From contig VHBA01000013.1 of NCBI GenBank assembly GCA_016872175.1, positions 1 through 50,821 on the forward strand: DNA of 50,821 nucleotides, read 5' to 3'. The notes under the pieces are model-generated. The model was not told the origin of the DNA and searched no databases. It was given only the letters and a program-made list of their open reading frames with translations. Below, in pieces: positions 16,068-24,791 of the stretch (positions are counted from its first letter, which is position 1; each line of letters begins with the position of its first letter). Position numbers and translations under genes: made by a program. This DNA comes from Sphingomonadales bacterium. Its GTDB lineage: Bacteria; Bacteroidota; Bacteroidia; NS11-12g; UBA955.

Positions 16068-16984
16068 TCGGGTTTCTTTTTGGGTGTTACTTTGGGATGT
16101 TCAACATCTGTGCCAAGGTTAGGCGAATTTTTAAAGTTCTCAATAAGCGCACATCGGGTCATTTCCAGCGATGTTTCGGACAACAGCGACATTCCTTCTT
16201 CGGGTGCACTCAGGCCACTGCAAGAGCATTGAAGTAAAACTGAATCGCCCTGCAACACAGCTGATAATTTTTCTTTCAGCTCTATATCAAAGTCGCAGTT
16301 AATGCTGAACCCTTCTTTCCAGGCATTTAATGTGAGAAGAATAGAAGAATCTCCCCCAATTTCTGCCACTGAACCGGAAAAGCGAATTACTTTACCAATG
16401 TATTGTTGATTCGCCGTGGCAGCATCTTTTTCAAACGCATCCATGAGACTTGAAGGCTGCAGCGTATAGTCCGGCTCACCTACGCTGCTTGAAGAGGTTT
16501 CCTGGTTGTATAATGAAAAAATCCCGAAACCTGCAATAAACATGGGAACCGCTATAATAAAAAGCAAGTCCGAAACTTCGGGCTTTTTCGCTTGGTTTTT
16601 ATTCTCCAGGGAACGTTCCGATGTATGCAAATAATTGAACAGTACGAACACAAAAGAAACCCCGGCCCATACGAAGAAGATTCCGTTTATTTCTTCTGTC
16701 CAGTATCCATCTACTGTGAAGGCTGCCTTAAATAAAACAAACAAGTTGGCAAGGCTACCTATAACACCCAGAACCCTGAAGGCATCATAGAAAGAAGGCT
16801 TTGAGCCTTTCAGTAATAAGTTTGACGAGAATGCAGCAAAAAGCAAAATGTTAAAAGCAAAAAAACTGAGAAGAACACGAATAACAGAATCGCCGAAAAG
16901 GGTATTTCCCGAAAGAAATGCCAAAAGCAAGGATAGCACTGAGGCTATCCACAAAGTAATAATCTGGATGTGTTTTATGGTCAT
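16064..16984 (-). CDS. membrane protein with C-terminal OB-fold (tRNA_anti-like) domain
   Basis: 306 residues. About five hydrophobic segments in the first 165 residues (for example IITLWIASVLSLLLAFLSG, VIRVLLSFFAFNILLFAAF, LLFIIAVPMFIAGFGIFSL) precede an exported soluble domain (about 185-285). The domain pattern YIGKVIRFSGSVAEIGGDSSILLTL, then INCDFD..., then GDSVLLQCSCSGL, matches the 'tRNA_anti-like' OB fold found in small Bacteroidota envelope proteins, which despite the name has no shown RNA role. Its end overlaps the YceI gene (ATGA). The fusion of a multi-helix anchor to this fold is a notable feature. Confidence 0.7.
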   Translation of the reverse strand: MTIKHIQIITLWIASVLSLLLAFLSGNTLFGDSVIRVLLSFFAFNILLFAAFSSNLLLKGSKPSFYDAFRVLGVIGSLANLFVLFKAAFTVDGYWTEEINGIFFVWAGVSFVFVLFNYLHTSERSLENKNQAKKPEVSDLLFIIAVPMFIAGFGIFSLYNQETSSSSVGEPDYTLQPSSLMDAFEKDAATANQQYIGKVIRFSGSVAEIGGDSSILLTLNAWKEGFSINCDFDIELKEKLSAVLQGDSVLLQCSCSGLSAPEEGMSLLSETSLEMTRCALIENFKNSPNLGTDVEHPKVTPKKKPE

Positions 16985-17089
16985 ATTTATCGATTAAACG
17001 CCTGTTTAGCCAAAATGTTGCTGAACATGCGCGGTCTATGCCGAATTTTTATTCAAATTTGCATGGTTTTATTTCAACAAACAAACAAC

Positions 17090-18727
17090 ATGCGCCGATT
17101 CATTCAATTTATACTGATTTACTGCTGGCTCTTAATGCCCATTTCAAAACTATCTGCCCAGCAGGAGACTATTTATACGGCAAAAAAAATCTATGTTGGA
17201 GACACCGCCATGACTGTGGTGGAATCCATGGTTTGTGAAAATGATAAAATTGTATTTACGGGTCCTGCAGAACTGGCGCGCGCCCTGTACCCGAAAGCAA
17301 AGTCCGTTGATTTCAAAAATCAGTTTATATATCCTGGTTTTATAGACGCCCATTGTCATTTTCTAGCCTGGTGCAAAGGGTTGAAAGAAGCCGATTTGGT
17401 AGGAACCAAAAGTGAAAAAGAGATTATTAAACGTCTTCAAAAATTTGCTGAAACCACCAAGCGCAGCTGGATTGTGGGACGCGGTTGGGATCAGAATGAC
17501 TGGAAAAACAAAAACTATCCGACACTTGCCTCACTCGATAAAGCATTTCCCAACACCCCGGTATTTCTGAAAAGAATAGACGGACATGCCACATGGATCA
17601 ATACTGCTGCTGTAAATGCCCTGAAACTGGATGTAAACCAAAAAATAAGTGGCGGCGAATTGATTTTTAAGGATGGAAAGTTTACAGGAATACTCATAGA
17701 CAATGCGATTGACCTGGTTTCAGGCTCAGTTCCGCCGCTGCCTGAAGACGAGCAAAGTACTGCTGTGTATCAGGGAGCTCAAAAATGCTATGCCGCTGGA
17801 CTTACCACGCTGGATGAGGCGGGATTAACTACAGAAGAGGTAAAATACCTGGATAAACAGCAACAAGAGGGCAAACTCAACCTCAGAATTTATGCCATGT
17901 TAAGTGCTGCTCCGGCAAGTTTTGCATGGGTAGCCGATAAAGGCCTAACCAACAACGGTATGATGCATGTGGGTGCTGTAAAGTTTTACCTGGACGGCGC
18001 GTTGGGCTCCAGGGGGGCCCTGTTGAAAAAAGATTACTGCGATAGATTAGGACACAAAGGTTTGCTGCTAAACAGCCTGCGTGAATTTGAAAATTACAGT
18101 TATTTCCTGGCCCAGAGAAGCTGGCAGGTGTGTGTGCATGCGATTGGTGACAGTGCCAATGCACTTGCCCTACAAATATTTGGCAAATTACGATACCAGA
18201 ATGAAGGTTTGAGATGGCGCATTGAGCATGCTCAGATTCTGGATCCCAAAGACTTTAAATTGTTTGGTAAATATGGCGTTGTACCCAGCGTGCAACCCAC
18301 CCATGCCACCAGCGATGCTCCTTGGGTGCCTTCACGAATCTGCGAAAACCGGCTTCAGGGCGCTTATAATTACGCAGAACTTTGCAAACAGGCCGGACTG
18401 GTGGCACTTGGCACCGATTTCCCCGTGGAAGACATTTTCCCCATCAAAACCTTCTACAGTGCAGTTACAAGAAAAGATGCTGCCGGCAATGTAAAAACGC
18501 CGTTTCAACCCGAAGGTGCGCTTACCCGCAAACAGGCACTGCTTGGAATGACGCTTTGGGCCGCATATGCCAACCATGAAGAAAATGACAAGGGCTCACT
18601 GGAAACCAATAAATACGCTGATTTTGTGGTGTTAGACACAGATTTGATGCTGGCACCTGAAAAAGCCCTCAAAAAAGCAAAAGTAAAAAACACTGTAATT
18701 GGGGGTAAAATGGTTCACCAACCTTGA
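17090..18727 (+). CDS. exported amidohydrolase, YtcJ-like (Amidohydro_3)
   Basis: 545 residues from ATG 17090, which gives a clean signal peptide (MRRFIQFILIYCWLLMPISKLSAQ); an upstream extension to 16970 is implausible. The domain is the YtcJ-like metal-dependent hydrolase: N-terminal beta sandwich strands (ETIYTAKKIYVGD..., KIVFTG), then GFIDAHCHFL carrying the first His pair, WIVGRGWDQNDW, KRIDGHATWINTAA, HAIGDSANALALQIFG, RIEHAQIL and LGTDFPVEDI with the catalytic Asp. Such enzymes hydrolyse amide or related bonds; the substrate is unknown. Its stop overlaps the TTG start of the next gene (TTGA), so the two are likely translated together. Confidence 0.9.
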   Translation: MRRFIQFILIYCWLLMPISKLSAQQETIYTAKKIYVGDTAMTVVESMVCENDKIVFTGPAELARALYPKAKSVDFKNQFIYPGFIDAHCHFLAWCKGLKEADLVGTKSEKEIIKRLQKFAETTKRSWIVGRGWDQNDWKNKNYPTLASLDKAFPNTPVFLKRIDGHATWINTAAVNALKLDVNQKISGGELIFKDGKFTGILIDNAIDLVSGSVPPLPEDEQSTAVYQGAQKCYAAGLTTLDEAGLTTEEVKYLDKQQQEGKLNLRIYAMLSAAPASFAWVADKGLTNNGMMHVGAVKFYLDGALGSRGALLKKDYCDRLGHKGLLLNSLREFENYSYFLAQRSWQVCVHAIGDSANALALQIFGKLRYQNEGLRWRIEHAQILDPKDFKLFGKYGVVPSVQPTHATSDAPWVPSRICENRLQGAYNYAELCKQAGLVALGTDFPVEDIFPIKTFYSAVTRKDAAGNVKTPFQPEGALTRKQALLGMTLWAAYANHEENDKGSLETNKYADFVVLDTDLMLAPEKALKKAKVKNTVIGGKMVHQP

Positions 18728-19809
18728 AAAGATTATTCATTATAATAGTGTTGCTGGCTGTTCAGGATTTGTCGGCCCAAACCATTAAAAAATGGTATAA
18801 CCTGGCTAACCCGCTTACCGAAATCAGTGGAATGACCCTATGGAAAAACCGTTACTTTGCCCATGGCGATGGTGGCTCTCCAGCCAAAATATATGAACTC
18901 AATACCTATGGAAAAATCATAGATTCCACTACCCTGTCGCAACCCAACAACGACTGGGAAGACATGGCGGCCAACGCGACCCATTTTTTTGTGGGTGATT
19001 TTGGGAACAATAACGGCACCCGTAAAGACCTTAAAATTCTAAAATATCCCGCAGACAGCCTTGGCAAAAGCAATGTTATCCCTGAGGTGATTTCTTTCAG
19101 CTATGCCGATCAAAACGACTTCACCTCCAGCAGCTTCACCAATTACGACTGCGAAGCAATGGTGGCCACCGCTGATTCCATTTACCTTTTCAGTAAAAGT
19201 AAAGCTTCGGGTATTTGCCGGATTTATTCATTGCCTGTGAAGGCAGGAAACTACATTGCAAAAGTCTGCGATACCATACAGCCTCCCTTTTGGGTTACCG
19301 GGACGCATCTTAGCAATGACCGGCTATTACTTTGTGGCTATGTTCCCAATATTATGTTTTCGCTCACGCCGCTGATTTACACTTGCGAAATGAAGAACGG
19401 TCGCATTCAGCATGGAACAGAAAAGTCTTATAGCCTCACTTACAAAGGAACCCGTCAGGTAGAAACAGTTTGTTTTTCGCCCACAGGTAGCATCCTGTTC
19501 AGTGGCGAAGCATATAGTGGCGATAGTGCCGCTGTTTTTGAGATGCAGCTGCCCACTGCCCAAAATCATCAAATAAAACAAAAAGGACATGGACTCATTC
19601 CCAATCCTGCAAGAGACAGGTTGCAGCTAAGAAATGGCTATCCGGGCAGCTATTGCGGAATTTTTTCCATTGAAGGGAAGTTGGTGTACCAGCAATACGT
19701 AAATAGCTATGGTGAAACCAATATTGAAAAGCTGCCTGAGGGAACCTATTGGGTGTCGTACCTAAACAGCGATGGGCTGCAGGTTTTTGACCGGCTGATA
19801 AAAATTTAA
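18724..19809 (+). CDS. T9SS-exported protein, propeller-like domain
   Basis: 361 residues starting with TTG 18724, with a signal peptide (LFIIIVLLAVQDLSAQ). The body has features of a beta-propeller-like family seen in Bacteroidota (EISGMTLWKNRYFAHGDGGSPAKIYEL, then DWEDMAANATHFFVGDFGNNNGTRKDLKILKYP), where an 'E-D-(L/M)A...GD-GNN...R' block is conserved. A sorting domain (GLIPNPARDRLQLRN... to DRLIKI) ends it. No catalytic residue set is recognised. It overlaps the amidohydrolase stop by TTGA; coupling suggests the two envelope proteins are made together. Confidence 0.75.
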   Translation: MKRLFIIIVLLAVQDLSAQTIKKWYNLANPLTEISGMTLWKNRYFAHGDGGSPAKIYELNTYGKIIDSTTLSQPNNDWEDMAANATHFFVGDFGNNNGTRKDLKILKYPADSLGKSNVIPEVISFSYADQNDFTSSSFTNYDCEAMVATADSIYLFSKSKASGICRIYSLPVKAGNYIAKVCDTIQPPFWVTGTHLSNDRLLLCGYVPNIMFSLTPLIYTCEMKNGRIQHGTEKSYSLTYKGTRQVETVCFSPTGSILFSGEAYSGDSAAVFEMQLPTAQNHQIKQKGHGLIPNPARDRLQLRNGYPGSYCGIFSIEGKLVYQQYVNSYGETNIEKLPEGTYWVSYLNSDGLQVFDRLIKI

Positions 19810-19847
19810 TATACGGAATTTTTAGGACATTTCCAAATAAACCGCAC

Positions 19848-21284
19848 CTAATCCAGCTCCTGGTCTAAGATGGCGATCATCACCGCAACGGCAGCTGCCC
19901 CGAGGTGCAATTCCCGTTTATTCACGCTTTCAAAAACATCCGTTTCTGAATGATGCACATCAAAATAGCGCTGCGAATCGGGGATAAAGCCCACCAATAC
20001 AGCATTGGGATTGACCTTACGAATGGGGCCTATATCTGCGCCACCTCCGCCTTTTTCTATTTCACCGATGCTATAAGCATCCAGCAGGGCTTTGTATTTC
20101 AACACCTTGGGAAGAAATACGCTGTCCACGCCAAATCCCCTGGGAGTGAAACCTCCACGGTCGCTTTCCAATGCTGCCAGATGTTTTTCATTATTTTTTC
20201 CCGCAACAGCCGCATATTCCGTAGCACCACGCAGACCATTTTCTTCATTCATCCACCACACACAGCGTAGGGTATGCCGAGGCTGATAACCAATGCTTTT
20301 TAACAACCGTAGGGCCTCAAATGCATGCATACAGCCCGCCCCGTCGTCATGGGCACCTTCACCCTGGTCCCAGCTGTCGAAATGGCCGCCAAATGTTATA
20401 ATAGATTTTGGGTAATTACTGCCTCGGGTTTCGGCCACCACATTAGCTGAAGGTGCATCAGGCATAGACTGACAACCAAGCTCCATGGAAATGCGAAGAT
20501 TTGGATCCTGTTGCGACAGTTTATCCAGCAAATTGGCTACGGCCGTTGCCACCGCCATTGCCGGGATTTTAGACTGTTTGTCATCATAAATCATCACACC
20601 GGTATGGGCGTGCAAATCACAACGGTTGCTCATGCTGCGCACCAGCACGGCCACAGCACCGAAGGCCGTCGCTTTGGAAGCGCCGTTCACACGCTGACCC
20701 ACGCAGGCTCCATAAGCCCTGAATGTATTGAGATAGGTTTCGGGAAACGGCCTGTTCAGCAATACCATCTTACCTTTTAAGACACCCGCTTTTCCCAGGC
20801 TGTCCAGTTGGGCATCGCTGTGCACACTGACGATTCCGGCCTGCAATTTTCCTGATGTACCCACCGAACCACCCAATGCCACGGCAGGTATTTTATGGTT
20901 TTTTGAAGGCTTCAATGGCAATTCCTCAAAAGCCTCGCAGTTAAAGTCCTGCAGTTTTTCGCCTTTTATGGCAGTATTGAAAACAGCAGAAGTAAATGAC
21001 AATGCTTCAGTCTTGCTTCGCTCCCATCTTGGAACCATCACGGGTTGAAGATATACAGAATCAAAGCCATAGCCGGAAAGCATTTGTTTGCCCCATGCTA
21101 CGGCCTTATCCGCCTGCGGGCTCCCCGAAAGGCGTGAGCCAATGGTTTTGCATAACTCGCCCAGACGTGAATACGCCTGGCCATTTTCAAGCGCTTCGTT
21201 AAAAACTCTTCTGAAAAAAACGGAGTCAATCTGTGCCCGGGCAGAAGAAGCAATAAAGAGAAATCCCGTAAGTAACAATCGCAT
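19848..21284 (-). CDS. exported M28 family metallopeptidase (carboxypeptidase Q-like)
   Basis: 478 residues with a signal (MRLLLTGFLFIASSARAQ). A protease-associated-like insert (about 130-215) interrupts the peptidase. Zinc ligands of M28 are visible in order: His in FGGHFDSW, Asp in HDDGAGC, Glu-Glu in WWMNEENGLRGATEYA, Asp in ALESDRGGF, and the late His in YFDVHHSETDVF. All catalytic positions look intact. Probably releases N-terminal or dipeptide residues from peptides outside the cytoplasm. It stands alone, divergent from the TetR/paa unit. Confidence 0.92.
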   Translation of the reverse strand: MRLLLTGFLFIASSARAQIDSVFFRRVFNEALENGQAYSRLGELCKTIGSRLSGSPQADKAVAWGKQMLSGYGFDSVYLQPVMVPRWERSKTEALSFTSAVFNTAIKGEKLQDFNCEAFEELPLKPSKNHKIPAVALGGSVGTSGKLQAGIVSVHSDAQLDSLGKAGVLKGKMVLLNRPFPETYLNTFRAYGACVGQRVNGASKATAFGAVAVLVRSMSNRCDLHAHTGVMIYDDKQSKIPAMAVATAVANLLDKLSQQDPNLRISMELGCQSMPDAPSANVVAETRGSNYPKSIITFGGHFDSWDQGEGAHDDGAGCMHAFEALRLLKSIGYQPRHTLRCVWWMNEENGLRGATEYAAVAGKNNEKHLAALESDRGGFTPRGFGVDSVFLPKVLKYKALLDAYSIGEIEKGGGGADIGPIRKVNPNAVLVGFIPDSQRYFDVHHSETDVFESVNKRELHLGAAAVAVMIAILDQELD

Positions 21285-21364
21285 AGTTGCGAAGATAGAA
21301 GCTAGCTATAGAGACTGGAATGAATTTGACAATAAAAAAATTTGCTTTTTTAAAATTACCGGGC

Positions 21365-21392
21365 TAAGTTTGCAATACTAACAAATGTTAGT
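21365..21392 (+). promoter_or_regulatory. promoter box plus palindromic candidate operator at the TetR gene start
   Basis: TAAGTTTG (21365-21372) fits the TAnnTTTG core box, 12 bases before ATG 21385. Just after it lies a perfect inverted repeat, ACTAAC-AAAT-GTTAGT (21377-21392), which covers the predicted transcription start and the start codon. A regulator bound there would block its own promoter. That the TetR protein encoded next binds it is inference. Confidence 0.5.
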
Positions 21393-21990
21393 TAGTTCAA
21401 AAATATCGGTTCAGAAATCAACCCGTAAGGCACAGATATTCAATGCTTCGCTTGAATTAATGCGTCGCATGGGCTATCTGAGCACATCCATGCGCGACAT
21501 TGCTTCGGCGGTAAAAATGGAAGCCGCCAGCCTGTACAACCACATCTCCGGCAAAGAAGTTATTTTGTCTGAAACGTGTTTTCTGATGGCTGAGCAATTG
21601 CTGAAAGGCCTTGCTGAGGTAAACGATATTTATTTCAATCCCATTGAAAAGCTCTCGCTTGCGGTGAAAAACCATGTTAAAGTCCTTACTGAGAACACCC
21701 ATGCCGGATGGGTGTTTGTGCACGAATGGAGGAATTTAAGCGAAGAAAACCGGATTCGTTTTGTGGCACTACGCGACGAATATGAAAAGGGATTCACCAC
21801 CATTTTGAAACAGGGTGAGGACGAAGGTGTGTTTCAGGATGTAAACAACAAATTTGCAGTACTAACCATTCTGGCTTCCCTAAACTGGGTAGTGGAATGG
21901 TACAAACCGCAGGGAGACATGACACCCGAGCAAATTGCCGAAAAATTAACTGAGTTCATTCTCAGCGGACTTAAAAAAGAAAACAATTAA
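21385..21990 (+). CDS. TetR/AcrR family regulator of the paa cluster
   Basis: 201 residues. The N-terminal TetR helix-turn-helix spans about residues 12-60 (RKAQIFNASLELMRRMGYLSTSMRDIASAVKMEAASLYNHISGKEVIL). The C-terminal helical ligand domain contains VFVHEWRNLSEENRIRFVALRDEYEKGF, a pattern I associate with TetR regulators of phenylacetate or fatty acyl-CoA genes (PaaR/FadR-like). It lies 12 bases before paaA in the same direction, so it probably senses phenylacetyl-CoA or a later CoA intermediate and represses its own operon. The ligand is inferred from context alone. Confidence 0.85.
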   Translation: MLVSSKISVQKSTRKAQIFNASLELMRRMGYLSTSMRDIASAVKMEAASLYNHISGKEVILSETCFLMAEQLLKGLAEVNDIYFNPIEKLSLAVKNHVKVLTENTHAGWVFVHEWRNLSEENRIRFVALRDEYEKGFTTILKQGEDEGVFQDVNNKFAVLTILASLNWVVEWYKPQGDMTPEQIAEKLTEFILSGLKKENN

Positions 21991-22002
21991 AAATATAATA
22001 CC

Positions 22003-22992
22003 ATGTACGGAAACGCTTACGTAGAAAACACCGGAAACCAAAACAGCCTCACAGCAGGTGAAGATCCGGTAAAACTGGCCGAATTTGAAGCCCGCATTGC
22101 TGCCGGTGAAAAAATTGAACCCCAGGACTGGATGCCAAAAGAATACAGAAGGCAGCTGATACGGATGATTGAGCAGCATGCCCATTCGGAAATCATTGGA
22201 GCATTACCAGAAGGCACCTGGATTACCCGTGCACCGGGATTTCGCAGAAAACTGGCACTAATGGCCAAAGTGCAGGATGAGGTTGGACACGCCCAATTGC
22301 TTTACTCTGCCTGCGAAACCCTGGGCAAAAGCCGCGAGGACATGATTAATGATCTTATCAACGGCAAAAGCAAATACAGCAATATTTTCAACTATCCTGC
22401 CGAAACCTGGGCCGACAGTGCCGTAATAGCGTGGCTTGTGGATGCAGGTGCCATTATCAATCAACTCACCAACAGCAAAGGCAGCTACGGTCCTTATTGC
22501 CGTGCACTTGACCGGATTTGTGCCGAAGAATCTTTCCACCTGAAATATGGACATGACAATGTAGTATTTCTGGCAACAGGCACTCCCAAACAACGTCAGA
22601 TGGTGCAGGAAGCCATGAACCGCTGGTGGACGCCGCTGATGCATTTCTTTGGCCCCAGCGACAAGATTTCTCAGCATACTGAAACCCTAATGAAATGGAA
22701 GGTTAAAATGGCCAGCAACGACGATATGCGTCAGCAGTTTCTGGACATGTATGTTCCCAAAATTTGGGATCTTGGACTCACGGTTCCTGATGCCAACCTT
22801 AAAAAGAACGAAGAAACAGGCAAATGGGAATATACCGAGCCAGATTGGGAGGAATTCAAGCGTGTAATTAATGGTGATGGCCCCTGCAACAAAGAACGTC
22901 TGGCCGTAAGACGCATGGCCGAAGAGAAAGGCCGATGGGTTCGCAACACTATCCTGAAAAAAGATGCTCATTATGTAGCACCCCTCGCCTAA
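22003..22992 (+). CDS. paaA: 1,2-phenylacetyl-CoA epoxidase, catalytic subunit A
   Basis: 329-residue di-iron oxygenase subunit of the multicomponent enzyme that epoxidises the aromatic ring of phenylacetyl-CoA. Typical PaaA stretches are visible: [41 protein letters not shown], with an E-x-x-H iron motif (DEVGHAQ), and [17 protein letters not shown], with the second (AEESFH). Full length for the family. The product works with PaaC and needs PaaB, PaaD and a reductase (PaaE). The gene sits 12 bases from the TetR gene and 12 bases from the following T9SS gene. Confidence 0.96.
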   Translation: MYGNAYVENTGNQNSLTAGEDPVKLAEFEARIAAGEKIEPQDWMPKEYRRQLIRMIEQHAHSEIIGALPEGTWITRAPGFRRKLALMAKVQDEVGHAQLLYSACETLGKSREDMINDLINGKSKYSNIFNYPAETWADSAVIAWLVDAGAIINQLTNSKGSYGPYCRALDRICAEESFHLKYGHDNVVFLATGTPKQRQMVQEAMNRWWTPLMHFFGPSDKISQHTETLMKWKVKMASNDDMRQQFLDMYVPKIWDLGLTVPDANLKKNEETGKWEYTEPDWEEFKRVINGDGPCNKERLAVRRMAEEKGRWVRNTILKKDAHYVAPLA

Positions 22993-23004
22993 CCCCATTA
23001 CCGT

Positions 23005-24417
23005 ATGAAAACTATAATATTAAAATCTGCTATTCTTTTTTGCTTGTGTGCGGATAATGCAAAACTTATAGCCCAAAGCATACCCAATCCTTATTTTGAA
23101 TGGTTTGACGGGAAAAGCAGACTGACCCCGGCTGCGTGGAGCACACAAGGATTTTTCTCCAAAGATAAAGGCATACGCTTATCCAATAGCAAAGCAGTAG
23201 ATCTATACTCCTCAGCCGCATTGGTGAAATTTGATGATTCCGGCAGACAAGCACCGGCATTTAAAATTGGGGGAACACCTGATTCCCTGAAAGTCACTTT
23301 TGAATCCTCCCTGGACGGTGATACAGCATTCATTTATTTCTATGCCATGAAATCGGGCGATTCTGCACCTGCGGTTTTCCAGGAAATCATGATTTATGGG
23401 ACATATTCTCCTAAAACACTTAGCTACGCGTTGGATTACATTCATCCGGATGCAGGGGTGGTTTGCGATACTGCCTACATGATTATTTATTCCGCCAATC
23501 CCGCTAATGGACCAGTTGGCACCGGTCACATCAATATTTCAGATTTGCAACTTTATTCAGGCAGTGCAAAAGTAGACTCCATCCCCAACCATAAATTTTC
23601 TCAATGGAATGGCACAGGAATTACATATCCCGGTGCGTGGACTACCCATCACATGTTGGCTTTCAACAACGGCCTGAACGGAAACTTTGTTTCGCGAAGC
23701 ACAGATGCCCATACTGGCTCCTATGCATTGTGGCTAAAAGGTTTTATCAATACGGCTCCCAACGCTAAAAACGACTCCTTTCCTGCTTTTTGCATCACCA
23801 CCCGCAGCCCGGATATGGTTGATTTAATCACACCCGATCTTGATAAACCATCCTTCAGTTATCCCGGCAGACCTATGTCTTTCCGTGGCTACGCCAAAAC
23901 CCAAATGGTCAAAGGCGACAGATTAATGGGCTTTGTATATCTGTTTAATGCCGATAGCATAGTAGGCTCTACTGTTTTTATCATTGACAGCACAAACGGA
24001 AAATACACCCGTTTCGAAAAAGACATTAACTGGCTGCCCAACTACACCGGCAATTGCGATAAAGCAACTATAGCTTTCTACATAACAGACACCAGCGGCT
24101 TAAAAATGATTAGCGCTGAAAGTCAAGCCTGGATTGACAACCTGGAGTTTGGAAATTTTGGAGTTAAAACTACTGTCATCCAAAAACCAACATCTATGAG
24201 TATCTACCCCAATCCTGCCGTAAATCAAACGCGTGTAAGCCTATCAGGAATTGAAAGAACAAACCTGTTACTAATGAATACCGAAGGCCGAATCATTCGC
24301 AGTTTCCCGGCAACATCCAATGGCGGCATTTTATCACTTGGAAGTTTATCTGCAGGGATGTACTTACTGACCTCACCAGAAACAGGAATTACCCGAAAAA
24401 TCATAATACAACCATGA
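23005..24417 (+). CDS. T9SS-exported two-module protein encoded inside the paa operon
   Basis: 470 residues. It starts 12 bases after paaA, and its TGA overlaps the paaB ATG (ATGA), so it is built into the operon. A signal-like N-terminus (IILKSAILFCLCADNAKLIAQ) is followed by two related modules opening with SIPNPYFEWFDG...PAAWSTQG (residue ~24) and SIPNHKFSQWNG...PGAWTTHH (~195). Each looks like a beta-sandwich of the kind labelled PCMD or carbohydrate-binding in this phylum. A sorting domain follows (MSIYPNPAVNQTRVSLS... to IIIQP). A cell-surface or secreted protein inside a cytoplasmic oxygenase operon is unexpected. I cannot assign a function; it might bind an aromatic-bearing polymer, or it might be a passenger. 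Confidence 0.8.
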   Translation: MKTIILKSAILFCLCADNAKLIAQSIPNPYFEWFDGKSRLTPAAWSTQGFFSKDKGIRLSNSKAVDLYSSAALVKFDDSGRQAPAFKIGGTPDSLKVTFESSLDGDTAFIYFYAMKSGDSAPAVFQEIMIYGTYSPKTLSYALDYIHPDAGVVCDTAYMIIYSANPANGPVGTGHINISDLQLYSGSAKVDSIPNHKFSQWNGTGITYPGAWTTHHMLAFNNGLNGNFVSRSTDAHTGSYALWLKGFINTAPNAKNDSFPAFCITTRSPDMVDLITPDLDKPSFSYPGRPMSFRGYAKTQMVKGDRLMGFVYLFNADSIVGSTVFIIDSTNGKYTRFEKDINWLPNYTGNCDKATIAFYITDTSGLKMISAESQAWIDNLEFGNFGVKTTVIQKPTSMSIYPNPAVNQTRVSLSGIERTNLLLMNTEGRIIRSFPATSNGGILSLGSLSAGMYLLTSPETGITRKIIIQP

Positions 24418-24788
24418 TTATCAAATCATTAGATCCCAGAATAACCCGTGCAGGCCTTGACGACGAATCCAAAGATGGCATACAGCAACCCATGGACCAA
24501 TGGTTCACGTATGAAGTATTTCAGCAGAAAAAGCGTGGCACCCATCATGTACACGTTGGCAGTCTGCACGCTCCTGATTCCGAACTGGCTATTCTATTTG
24601 CCAAAGAGCAATATGCCCGCAGGGGACAATGTGTAAACCTTTGGGTGGTAAAAACCGCAGACGTATTTGCCACAGAATATGAAGACGAAGACATCTTTGC
24701 CACCACGCCGGAAAAAAAGTACCGTGAGCCGGAAGTTTACAAAGTAATGGACAGAATACAGGCCTACAAAGCCAAACAAAACAGCTAA
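24414..24788 (+). CDS. paaB: 1,2-phenylacetyl-CoA epoxidase subunit B
   Basis: 124 residues, slightly longer than many PaaB proteins because of an N-terminal extension (about 25 residues) before the conserved core QWFTYEVFQQKKRGTHHVHVGSLHAPDSELAILFAKEQYARRGQCVNLWVV. PaaB bridges and stabilises the PaaA-PaaC oxygenase core. Its ATG overlaps the stop of the T9SS gene, so its translation is probably coupled to a gene for an exported protein. Confidence 0.93.
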   Translation: MIIKSLDPRITRAGLDDESKDGIQQPMDQWFTYEVFQQKKRGTHHVHVGSLHAPDSELAILFAKEQYARRGQCVNLWVVKTADVFATEYEDEDIFATTPEKKYREPEVYKVMDRIQAYKAKQNS

Positions 24789-24791
24789 CAG

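Noticed and set aside
16970-17089. N-terminal extension of the amidohydrolase frame
   Set aside because: It would bury the signal peptide; ATG 17090 gives a normal signal sequence.
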